13,459 nt of DNA, taken from positions 1 through 13,459 of the forward strand of contig DASYRM010000096.1 in NCBI GenBank assembly GCA_036004405.1, read 5' to 3'. Both the position numbers and the translations under genes were made by a program. The notes under the pieces were generated by a model that did not search any database, was not told where the DNA came from, and worked only from the letters and a program-made list of their open reading frames with translations. The stretch comes from DASYRM01 sp036004405 (lineage in GTDB: Bacteria > Acidobacteriota > Vicinamibacteria > Vicinamibacterales > UBA2999). Positions 1 to 6,390 of the stretch are shown in pieces; the first letter of the stretch is position 1, and the number at the start of each line of letters is the position of its first letter.

Positions 1-2
1 TT

Positions 3-332
3 CCGCCAAAGCGGGTCTTCGTCTTCCGGCTCCTGCGCAACCTCGCCTACGTCAGCGGGATGATCGCGGGGTCGCTGGCGCTGGGCGCCGCGGGCTACCA
101 CACGTTCGCCGGGCTGCCCTGGCTGGACGCGACGCTCAACGCCGCGATGATCCTCACCGGCATGGGGCCGATCGATCCGTTGAAGACGCCCGCCGCCAAG
201 GTGTTCGGGATCGCCTACGCGTTGTTCAGCGGGGTGGCCTTCCTGACCATGGTCGCCATGCTGCTCGCACCGGCGGCGCACCGGCTGCTCCACCGGCTCC
301 ACCTCGAAATGCTCAAGGACGACGAGTCGTAG
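3..332 (+). CDS. Small membrane protein, 5'-truncated by window edge
   Basis: The frame is open from the left edge, so the true start lies outside the window; 109 residues are visible. An internal ATG at 60 exists, but the upstream frame (basic, then hydrophobic) reads as protein, so I treat that ATG as internal. Two hydrophobic segments are visible. One is near MIAGSLALGAAGYHTF; the other runs from about VFGIAYALFSGVAF through LLAPAAHRLLHRLHLE. Between them is a WLDATLNAAMILTGMGP segment that resembles the pore-loop region of two-helix channel-like proteins. I recognise the pattern (YHxFxGxPWLDAxLNAxMILxGMGP, then a basic LHRLHLE tail) from conserved hypothetical inner-membrane proteins. No transport function has been shown for it here. 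The gene ends 2 bp before the stop of the opposing zinc-finger gene. Confidence 0.75.
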   Translation, partial: PPKRVFVFRLLRNLAYVSGMIAGSLALGAAGYHTFAGLPWLDATLNAAMILTGMGPIDPLKTPAAKVFGIAYALFSGVAFLTMVAMLLAPAAHRLLHRLHLEMLKDDES

Positions 333-334
333 AT

Positions 335-604
335 CTAGATCGAGCAGCGCAGACAGGTGGTGGTTGTGGGCAGCGCGACGAGGCGCCGTGGATCGATCGG
401 CTTCCCGCACTTCGAGCATTCGTCGTAGGTGCCGTTCTCGAGGCGCGTCAGCGCCGACTGGATGGCCGCCACTTCGAGGCGGATCGCCTTGCCCGATCGC
501 TCGGGTCGCTCGACGAGCGATACCGCGACCTGGTCGCGAGGCTGCACCAGTCGATCGAGCTGCGCTTCGAGCTGTTGACGAATTTGAACGTGCATGGTGT
601 CCAT
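335..604 (-). CDS. DksA/TraR-type C4 zinc-finger protein
   Basis: An 89-residue protein with a predicted helical N-terminal half (IRQQLEAQLDRLV; EVAAIQSALTRLENGTY) and a C-terminal Cys4 zinc finger. The finger is CSKC, 17 residues, then CLRC, preceded by the YDECSKCGKPI signature of the family. Family members bind the RNA polymerase secondary channel or act as general stress regulators. The acidic coiled-coil tip needed for DksA-like activity is not obvious, so a regulatory role is likely but its target is unknown. I chose the ATG at 604 because a GGAG lies 5 nt upstream of it on the minus strand. A longer TTG-initiated frame to 643 exists but has weaker support. The gene is shorter than classical DksA (about 150 aa), as many TraR/YbiI-like members are. 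Confidence 0.88.
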   Translation of the reverse strand: MDTMHVQIRQQLEAQLDRLVQPRDQVAVSLVERPERSGKAIRLEVAAIQSALTRLENGTYDECSKCGKPIDPRRLVALPTTTTCLRCSI

Positions 605-881
605 CGTGGCTCCGGGGAGTCGAGCGGTGTTCAAAAGAGTCAAAGCAAAGGCACGGCCACATGGTCCGTAGCCGCTTTGGGTGAGAGCGCGACGTTCAGG
701 ATGCCGCCATCACCTGTGACTGCACTCGGGCAACTGCCACATCGCGAACGTGCACCTGTGACAGAACGGAACATGACTGGTGATTTCCGTTGTCGGTCCA
801 CGAACCGCGTCATCAAGACTGATTCTCAGAATCGCTTGCAAGCTCACGTGATGTGACACACGTGGGTTAGCCTCGCCGGCG
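605..881. promoter_or_regulatory. Divergent intergenic region with repeated TGTGAC motifs
   Basis: This 277-bp gap separates the minus-strand zinc-finger gene from the plus-strand cytochrome cluster, so it should hold both promoters. I see a direct repeat CACCTGTGAC at 711-720 and 753-762, exactly 42 bp apart (about four helical turns). A further TGTGACA occurs at 853-859. Two CACGTG palindromes, at 845-850 and 859-864, are separated by 8 bp just upstream of the cytochrome start. TGTGA resembles a CRP/FNR-family half site, but no full palindromic CRP site is formed. I could not identify a convincing -35/-10 pair for either gene. Confidence 0.3.
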
Positions 882-2021
882 GTGTTCCGCGATTCCGCCG
901 GGGTGCGCGCTCGAATCACGCTTGTCGTCTGGGCGTGCGCCGCGCTGTTGGTGGCCGGGCGGTCCGAGGCGCTCCCGGCCGACGCCAGCGGCGAGGAGAT
1001 CTTTCGCGCCGCGTGCGCCGCCTGCCATGCCGTTGACGGGAAGGGATCGCCGCGCAGCGTCGTGGGCTTCGAGCTGCCGCTCCCGAACGGCCACGGCTTC
1101 CCCGACTTCACCGACTGTCCCACCAACACCGTGGAGCCGCTCGCCGACTGGGTTGCCGTCGCCACCCGCGGGGGACCCATCCGCGGGCTCGATCGGCACA
1201 TGCCGGCATTTGGCGACGCCTTGACGCCCGAGCAGATCGACCGAGCGGTCAAGCACCTGTGGAGCTTCTGCCGGGACACGGCGTGGCCGCGCGGCGACCT
1301 CAACTTTCCGCGCGCCTTCTTCACCGAGAAGGCGTTTCCGGAGAACGAGACGGTGTGGACGACCGGCGTCACGGCCACCGGCGGCAAGGCCGTGACCAAC
1401 GCGCTGGTCTACGAACACCGGATCGGCGCCCGCGGCCAATACGAAGTAACGATTCCGTTCACGCAGCAGCAGCGCGAGGCCGGCGGCTGGGCGCGCGGAC
1501 TCGGCGATGTCGAGCTGGCGGTGCGGCGCACGCTGTTCGCGAGCCACGAGCGCGGAAGCATCTTCGCCGCCGGCGGCGCGGTCACGCTGGCGACCGGCAG
1601 CAAGGACCGCGGGCTCGGCAACGGTTACACGGTCGTGGAGCCGTTCGCGATGTGGGGGCAGATGCTCGGAACGAACGGCTTCCTGCAGATGCACACCGGT
1701 CTCGAGGTGCCGAGCAATCACGTCGCCGGCCGCAACGAAGGCTTCCTTCGCACCGCCATCGGCTACACCCTCGCACAGGATCAGGGATTCGGCCGCGCCT
1801 GGTCGCCGATGGCAGAGGTGCTGATCGCCAAGCCGTCGAGCGGCGCCACCGAATGGGACGTTGTGCCTCAGATGCAGGTGTCGCTGAGCAAGCTGCAGCA
1901 CGTACTGGTCAGCGTCGGCGTGCGCGTGCCACTCAACGAGCGGCAGGAGCGCAAGCCGGAGATCCTCACCTACTTTCTCTGGGACTGGTTCGACGGCGGC
2001 CTGTTCCACTTCTGGAAATGA
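882..2021 (+). CDS. Exported c-type cytochrome fused to a beta-barrel-like domain
   Basis: A 379-residue protein. Residues 9-33 form a Sec signal peptide (RARITLVVWACAALLVAG). A monoheme cytochrome c domain follows, with CAACH at 45-49 and a likely distal methionine in HMPAF near 107. From about residue 150 there is no further heme motif. The sequence alternates polar and hydrophobic residues with many Gly/Tyr/Phe and ends in FDGGLFHFWK, as outer-membrane beta-strands do (for example YEVTIPF, GDVELAVRRTLF, SIFAAGGAVTLATG). I infer that an outer-membrane barrel is fused behind the heme domain. The start is the GTG at 882; a GTG at 903 would give a tighter signal peptide, and neither has a clear ribosome site. 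Its stop overlaps the next start as ATGA, so the two genes are probably translationally coupled. Cargo and redox partners are unknown. Confidence 0.8.
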   Translation: MFRDSAGVRARITLVVWACAALLVAGRSEALPADASGEEIFRAACAACHAVDGKGSPRSVVGFELPLPNGHGFPDFTDCPTNTVEPLADWVAVATRGGPIRGLDRHMPAFGDALTPEQIDRAVKHLWSFCRDTAWPRGDLNFPRAFFTEKAFPENETVWTTGVTATGGKAVTNALVYEHRIGARGQYEVTIPFTQQQREAGGWARGLGDVELAVRRTLFASHERGSIFAAGGAVTLATGSKDRGLGNGYTVVEPFAMWGQMLGTNGFLQMHTGLEVPSNHVAGRNEGFLRTAIGYTLAQDQGFGRAWSPMAEVLIAKPSSGATEWDVVPQMQVSLSKLQHVLVSVGVRVPLNERQERKPEILTYFLWDWFDGGLFHFWK

Positions 2022-3715
2022 CCCGGGCCATGTCACGCCACCTGCCGCGTTTTGCTCTCGCCCCGGTGTTGCCGCTCACGTGTCTGGCCTGGCTGGTCAC
2101 CGTCTTTCTGGCCACCGCCCAGGCGCAGCAGCCCAAACCGCGCGCGGAAGGCCGGAAGGTCCACGCCGACCTGTCGCTCTTCTCCCATTCCGACAACTGC
2201 GTCGCCTGCCACAACGGCCTGACGACGCCGTCCGGGGAGGACGTGTCCATCGGCTCGACGTGGCGGTCGACGATGATGGCGAATTCGGCGCGCGATCCCT
2301 ACTGGCAGGCGGGCGTGCGCCGCGAGATCATCGATCATCCGAAGCACAGCGCGGCAATCCAGGATGAATGCGCCGCCTGCCACATGCCGATGAGCACGCG
2401 CATCGAGCGCGCGGCGGGTGGGCAGGGGCAGGTCCTCGCGCACCTGCCGATCGCGGGGGACGACTCTCCCTTGCACCGGCTGGCCGCCGACAGCATTTCG
2501 TGCACGGTCTGCCACCAGATCGCGCCGGATCGCCTGGGCACGCGCGAGAGCTTCAACTCCAATTTCGTGATGCGTCCGACGCCGGCCAACGGCGCGCGCG
2601 CGATCTTCGGGCCGTACGCCATCGATGCGGGCCACCAGACGATCATGCGGTCGGTCACCGGTTTCGTGCAGGCCGAGGCGCCTCACGTGAAGCAGTCGGA
2701 GCTCTGCGCCTCGTGCCATACGCTCATCACGGAGGCGTACGGACCCGACGGCGAGGTGATCGGCTCGCTGCCGGAGCAGATGAACTATCAGGAATGGCAG
2801 CACAGCGACTTCAACCGCGAGCAGCGGAGCTGCCAGTCGTGCCACATGCCGAAGGCCGAGGGCCCAATCCGCGCCTCGTCGGTGCTCGGCGACGCACGCG
2901 ACACCCTGTCGCGCCATCTGTTCGTCGGCGGCAACGCGTTCATGGTGCGCCTGTTGAACCGCTATCGCACCGAGCTCGGCGTCGACGCCCTGCCGGCCGA
3001 GCTCGACGCCACGGCGAAGGCGACGATTCGGCAGCTGCAGCAGGAGACGGCCGAGGTCGGCGTGTCGGAACCGCGGGCCGCCGGCGGCACCCTGGCGTTC
3101 GATGTCAGGGTGCGGAACCTGACCGGCCACAAGTTCCCCACCGGCTACCCGTCGCGGCGCACGTGGCTGCACGTGACCGCGCGCGATGCCGGCGGTGGCG
3201 TCGTCTTCGAGTCCGGTGCCATCGAGAACACCGGCGCGATCACCGGCAACGACGCCGATCGCGATCCGGCGACCTTCGAGCCGCACTACGAAGAGATCAC
3301 ACGCGCGGATCAAGTGCAGATCTACGAGCCCGTCCTCGGCGACCGCGCCGGCCTGCCGACTACCGGGCTGCTGTCGGCCGTCCGCTACCTCAAGGACAAT
3401 CGCCTCCTGCCACGCGGGTTCGACAAGGAAACGGCGGCCGCGGAGATCGGAGTGTACGGTGGCGCCGGCGGCGACGCGGACTTCATGGGTGGCGGCGATC
3501 GGGTCCGCTACCGCGTGGCGATACCCGCTGGCGGCCCCTACCGCGTGGAGGTTCAGCTCCTTTACCAGCCCATTGCCTACCGATGGGCCCATAATCTCGA
3601 GCGTTACGACGCGCCGGAACCGGCGCGCTTCCTCCGCTACTACAATGCGGGCGCATCGGGCTCGTCGGTCGTAGTCGCCACAGCGGCGGCGTCAACCGGT
3701 GGGGGCTCGAATTGA
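2018..3715 (+). CDS. Exported pentaheme c-type cytochrome
   Basis: A 565-residue protein that starts inside the upstream stop codon (ATGA); an alternative ATG lies at 2030. A signal peptide spans about residues 12-36 (hydrophobic core LPLTCLAWLVTVFLA, then AQAQ). Five CxxCH heme sites lie at residues 61-65, 118-122, 162-166, 229-233 and 271-275. Several are followed by CHMP or CHxI contexts typical of multiheme electron carriers. A conserved WRSTMMANSARDPYWQAGV segment at about 82-100 is characteristic of this cytochrome group. From about 340 a heme-free region begins with VRNLTGHKFPTGYPSRR, which looks like a beta-rich domain. I infer a periplasmic or surface electron carrier working with the barrel-cytochrome encoded just before it. 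I cannot assign a substrate; no NrfA CxxCK site is present. Confidence 0.88.
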   Translation: MTRAMSRHLPRFALAPVLPLTCLAWLVTVFLATAQAQQPKPRAEGRKVHADLSLFSHSDNCVACHNGLTTPSGEDVSIGSTWRSTMMANSARDPYWQAGVRREIIDHPKHSAAIQDECAACHMPMSTRIERAAGGQGQVLAHLPIAGDDSPLHRLAADSISCTVCHQIAPDRLGTRESFNSNFVMRPTPANGARAIFGPYAIDAGHQTIMRSVTGFVQAEAPHVKQSELCASCHTLITEAYGPDGEVIGSLPEQMNYQEWQHSDFNREQRSCQSCHMPKAEGPIRASSVLGDARDTLSRHLFVGGNAFMVRLLNRYRTELGVDALPAELDATAKATIRQLQQETAEVGVSEPRAAGGTLAFDVRVRNLTGHKFPTGYPSRRTWLHVTARDAGGGVVFESGAIENTGAITGNDADRDPATFEPHYEEITRADQVQIYEPVLGDRAGLPTTGLLSAVRYLKDNRLLPRGFDKETAAAEIGVYGGAGGDADFMGGGDRVRYRVAIPAGGPYRVEVQLLYQPIAYRWAHNLERYDAPEPARFLRYYNAGASGSSVVVATAAASTGGGSN

Positions 3716-3723
3716 GCCTGCTT

Positions 3724-3782
3724 GCCTTTGGCCCGTAGCCTCTAGCCAGCCAAAGCCCAGAGCCCAAAGCCCAAAGCCGACA
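3724..3782 (+). repeat. Imperfect heptanucleotide tandem array (GCCCAAA-type) filling the spacer
   Basis: Nearly the whole 77-bp spacer after the pentaheme gene is a GCC-led array. GCC starts at 3724, 3731, 3738, 3745, 3749, 3755, 3762, 3769 and 3776, mostly 7 bp apart, with one short unit of 4 bp and one of 6 bp. The last four units are the most regular: AAAGCCC, AGAGCCC, AAAGCCC, AAAGCCG (3752-3779). The array ends directly against the AAGGA ribosome site (3782-3786) of the next gene. Confidence 0.75.
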
Positions 3783-3792
3783 AGGATCACTC

Positions 3793-4614
3793 ATGGCAGC
3801 CCTTCATCCACAGATCGTCCACTTCACGATCGTCCTCGTCATCGTGGGAGTGGCCTTCCGTCTCGTATCGCTCTTCGGCCGGCCGGCGTTTGCCAGCCCG
3901 GCAGCGTCGACGCTGTTGATCGTGGCTGCGCTGGCGGCTGTCGTCTCGGTGCGATCGGGCACCGCGGCCCACGGACCCGTGGAACGCGCGCCGGGCGCGC
4001 GGCCGCCCGTGATGGAACACGAAGAGTGGGGCGAGCGTACGCAGATCGTCCTGCTCGTACTCGGCGCCATCGAGCTACTGGGGCTGGCGCTCCGCAAATC
4101 GCCGAAGGTGCGCGCGGTGCATGCGCTGGCCGCGGTCGTCGGGCTGGCCGGGGTGTACGCCGTGTACGAGACCGGCGAGCATGGCGGCGAGCTCGTCTAC
4201 GCCTACGCCGGAGGCGTCGGGCTACGGAGCGGCGATCCGAAGGACGTCGAGCGGCTCCTGCTCGCCGGCTACTACCACCAGGCGATGGCGGACCGCGCGG
4301 CCGGCCGCACCGAACAGGCCGCGACGCTGATTGCGCAGGCCGCCGAGCGCTATGCCGGCGACCCGGAAGTGCAGATGCTGGCAGCGGAATCGAAGCTGCT
4401 CGATCGGAAGGACCCGCAAGGCGCGATCGACGCGCTGACGGCGCTGCAGCTGCCCGCCGACAACCGCTTCATGGCGTTCCGCAAGGCCGGACTTCTCGCC
4501 GACGCCTACGAGGCGGCCGGCCGCAAGGCCGACGCCGTCGCGGCGCTGGAGTCGTTGCTGAAGACCTATCCGAACCCGCGCATCCAGGCACGCCTCGACG
4601 CCTTGAAGAAGTAG
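3793..4614 (+). CDS. DUF2231 membrane protein with C-terminal TPR-like repeats
   Basis: A 273-residue protein. The N-terminal half matches the DUF2231 type, with HPQIVHFTIVLVIVG at the start and about four transmembrane segments (residues about 8-30, 38-55, 84-98 and 107-124). The HPxxVHF histidines are a family hallmark and may bind heme or metal; that is inference. From about residue 150 the protein is soluble and helical. It shows TPR-like units such as LLAGYYHQAMADRAAGRTEQA, AGDPEVQMLAAE and AFRKAGLLADAYEAAGRKADA, ending LLKTYPNPRIQARLDALKK. AAGGA lies 6 nt before the ATG. Its position after two cytochrome genes suggests a membrane anchor or assembly factor for that electron-transfer module. 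The TAG stop is part of the palindromic repeat that follows. Confidence 0.82.
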   Translation: MAALHPQIVHFTIVLVIVGVAFRLVSLFGRPAFASPAASTLLIVAALAAVVSVRSGTAAHGPVERAPGARPPVMEHEEWGERTQIVLLVLGAIELLGLALRKSPKVRAVHALAAVVGLAGVYAVYETGEHGGELVYAYAGGVGLRSGDPKDVERLLLAGYYHQAMADRAAGRTEQAATLIAQAAERYAGDPEVQMLAAESKLLDRKDPQGAIDALTALQLPADNRFMAFRKAGLLADAYEAAGRKADAVAALESLLKTYPNPRIQARLDALKK

Positions 4615-4638
4615 GCGGGTCTCACGACCCGCACCTAC
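4611..4638. repeat. REP-like palindrome spanning both convergent stop codons
   Basis: Left arm GTAGGCGGGTC (4611-4621), 4-nt loop, right arm GACCCGCACCTAC (4626-4638). The arms pair except for a 2-nt deletion on the left. The TAG at 4612-4614 terminates the DUF2231-TPR gene. The complementary CTA at 4635-4637 terminates msrQ. Related copies lie at 9361-9387 and 13199-13222. The hairpin could also act as a bidirectional transcription end, but there is no T-tract. Confidence 0.75.
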
Positions 4639-5267
4639 GTGCGAGAGGTCGTGACGGCGCGCGGCGCGGCCGCGGGCGCGGCAGATCGCTTCTGGTACCA
4701 CCACCACACCCGCAGGCCGAGCAGCAGCGTGAGCGCCGCCGCCCAGCGGCGCGGCAAGGTGATGTCTGCCTTCACCAGCCACCAGAAGTGGATCACGCCG
4801 CCGATGCCGGCGGCGTACACCAGGCGATGGAGCGTTCCCCACTTGCGCCCCAGCTTCCGCATCGACCAGCGGTTCGAGGTGATCGCGAGCGTGAACAGGA
4901 TCACGAAGACCGTCATCCCCACGGTGATGAACGGCCGCTTGTACACGTCTTCGATCATGAAGCTCACTTCGAAGTAGTGGACGAAGACGATCCACGTGAG
5001 CAGGTGCAGCACCGCGTAGAAAAACGCGAACAGGCCGAGCATGCGGCGCAGCTTGATCAGCTCGTTCCAGCCGGTGAGCTTCCGAAGCGGTGTGATGGAC
5101 AGCGACGCGAAGAGCGTCCCCAGGATCCAGGTGCCGGTCTGATCGGTGATGTAGTCGCCCGGGTTGGCGGTGAGGTCGTTGGTGTAGAAGCCCCGGACGA
5201 GGAGAGCGGCAGGAACGAGGGCCGCGATGAAAATCGCGACCCTCAGGATGGTGATCGGCTTGGGCAC
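4635..5267 (-). CDS. msrQ: MsrQ, heme-binding membrane subunit of periplasmic Met-sulfoxide reductase
   Basis: A 210-residue polytopic membrane protein, matching the usual MsrQ length. It has a ferric-reductase-like transmembrane fold with heme-ligand candidates in AVLHLLTWIVFVHYF, LHRLVY and GGVIHFWWLVKADI. Residues such as TGTWILGTLFASLSITPLR near the N-terminus are typical of MsrQ. In the known system MsrQ passes electrons from the quinone pool to the molybdoenzyme MsrP, encoded directly upstream here. I chose the GTG at 5267 because the open frame further upstream runs into msrP without another plausible start, and because it gives the family length. No strong ribosome site precedes it. 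A stem-loop fills the msrP-msrQ gap, so initiation may be coupled. The stop TAG lies in the palindromic repeat shared with the opposing gene. Confidence 0.93.
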   Translation of the reverse strand: MPKPITILRVAIFIAALVPAALLVRGFYTNDLTANPGDYITDQTGTWILGTLFASLSITPLRKLTGWNELIKLRRMLGLFAFFYAVLHLLTWIVFVHYFEVSFMIEDVYKRPFITVGMTVFVILFTLAITSNRWSMRKLGRKWGTLHRLVYAAGIGGVIHFWWLVKADITLPRRWAAALTLLLGLRVWWWYQKRSAAPAAAPRAVTTSRT

Positions 5268-5272
5268 CGCGT

Positions 5273-5292
5273 GGAGCCGGCGTTCCGGCTCC
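5273..5292 (-). promoter_or_regulatory. Intercistronic hairpin between msrP and msrQ
   Basis: A perfect 8-bp GC-only stem (GGAGCCGG / CCGGCTCC) with a 4-nt loop. It begins 1 nt past the msrP stop and ends 5 nt before the msrQ GTG. It could protect the msrP transcript 3' end, attenuate, or set the msrP:msrQ ratio. It lacks a T-tract, so a simple terminator is unlikely. Confidence 0.55.
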
Positions 5293-5293
5293 C

Positions 5294-6268
5294 TCAGAAG
5301 TTCCGCCGGAGATCCATCCCGGCGTAGAGGCTCTGGACCTGGTCGGCGTAGCCGTTGAACATCTCGGTGCGGTGGTTGGCGATGAAGCTGGGCAGCCGCT
5401 TCTCGCGGGCCTGGCTCCAGCGCGGGTGGTCCACCGTCGGGTTCACGTTGGCGTAGAACCCGTATTCGTTCCGCGCCATCGCCTGCCAGGTGTTGATCGG
5501 CTGCTTCTCGACGAACCGCATCCGCACGATCGACTTGACCCCCTTGAAGCCGTACTTCCACGGCACCACCAGGCGGATGGGCGCGCCGTTTTGCGCCGGC
5601 AGTACTTCGCCGTAGAGGCCGACGGCGAGAATCGTCAGCGGGTGGTTGGCCTCGTCGAGCCGCAACCCCTCCTTGTAGGGCCACTCGAGGAGATCGGTCG
5701 ACTGCATCGGGAAGCGGGTCCGATCCAGCAGCGTGGTCATCTCGAGATAGGCCGCCTTGCCCTGTGGTTCGGCGCGCTTGATGAACTCGGACAGCGGGAT
5801 GCCCACCCAGGGGATCACGAACGACCACGCCTCGACGCACCGGAAGCGATAGATGCGCTCCTCGAGCGTGAACGGCTTGATGAAGTCCTCGAGGTTGTAC
5901 TTCCCGGGTTTGTTGCAGAGGCCGTCCACCTCGACGGTCCACGGCGTCGCCTTGAACTTGCCCGAGTTCTTCTTCGGACCGTCGCCGGCACCCGGGGCGA
6001 ATTCATAGAAATTGTTGTAGCTGGTGATGTACTCGTAGGCGCTCGGCGCCTCGGTGGTGCTGAGCGGGCTCTTCTTGACGTTGGGCAACTTGGGCAGCCC
6101 GCCGCCCTGCGCGAGCGCGTCGCCTCCCCACGCATTCCACCCCGCCGCCACGATCCCGGCCCCCGCCAGAGTCGCGGCCCCGGCCTGGATGAACTCCCGG
6201 CGCCTGAGGTACACGCTCTTCGGGGTGATCTCTGAAGAACGGATGTCCGGTGCCTTCTTGATCAGCAT
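5294..6268 (-). CDS. msrP: MsrP, periplasmic molybdopterin methionine sulfoxide reductase
   Basis: A 324-residue protein. A Tat signal lies at residues about 20-50 (RRREFIQ, then AGAATLAGAGIVAAGWNAWG), so it is folded with its molybdenum cofactor before export. The oxidoreductase molybdopterin-binding fold is clear: YNNFYEF, WTVEVDGLCNKPG, then RFRCVEAWSFVIPWVGIPL with the Mo-ligand Cys at residue 144. Further family segments are NGAPIRLVVPWKYGFKGVKSI and NEYGFYANVNPTVDHPRWSQA. MsrP repairs oxidised methionines in envelope proteins using electrons from MsrQ, encoded next. I chose the ATG at 6268 because the MLIKK...SSEITP lead is typical of the family and a TATAAT box sits just upstream; a longer frame to 6319 has no support. 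The stop is 26 nt before the msrQ start. Confidence 0.96.
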   Translation of the reverse strand: MLIKKAPDIRSSEITPKSVYLRRREFIQAGAATLAGAGIVAAGWNAWGGDALAQGGGLPKLPNVKKSPLSTTEAPSAYEYITSYNNFYEFAPGAGDGPKKNSGKFKATPWTVEVDGLCNKPGKYNLEDFIKPFTLEERIYRFRCVEAWSFVIPWVGIPLSEFIKRAEPQGKAAYLEMTTLLDRTRFPMQSTDLLEWPYKEGLRLDEANHPLTILAVGLYGEVLPAQNGAPIRLVVPWKYGFKGVKSIVRMRFVEKQPINTWQAMARNEYGFYANVNPTVDHPRWSQAREKRLPSFIANHRTEMFNGYADQVQSLYAGMDLRRNF

Positions 6269-6274
6269 GACTCG

Positions 6275-6280
6275 ATTATA
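6275..6280 (-). promoter_or_regulatory. Consensus -10 box of msrP, implying a leaderless transcript
   Basis: On the minus strand a perfect TATAAT ends 6 nt before the A of the msrP ATG. Transcription starting 6-7 nt past the box would begin at or within 1 nt of the start codon. No good -35 element is seen 16-19 bp upstream, and no ribosome site fits between box and ATG. Confidence 0.5.
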
Positions 6281-6344
6281 GGCCCCCACGCCACACGACC
6301 CTAAATGCCGGGCCGCCACTGTCGGTTACGACGATACCGGGCCG

Positions 6345-6358
6345 CATCCGGCCGGATG
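6345..6358. terminator. Perfect 14-bp palindrome downstream of the spoIID-like gene
   Basis: CATCCGGCCGGATG, flanked by further GGCC/CCGG blocks, lies about 33 nt past the stop of the minus-strand SpoIID-type gene and upstream of the msrP promoter. It could terminate the former or bind a regulator of the latter. There is no T-tract on either side, so the terminator label is tentative. Confidence 0.3.
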
Positions 6359-6390
6359 GGCCGGAACGGTCGAAACGCTGACGGAAGAAT

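Noticed and set aside
2033..3592. A 519-codon open frame antisense to the pentaheme cytochrome.
   Set aside because: It is low-complexity Arg/Ala/Gly-rich, without family motifs, as expected for the reverse of a high-GC gene. The sense strand has five heme sites.
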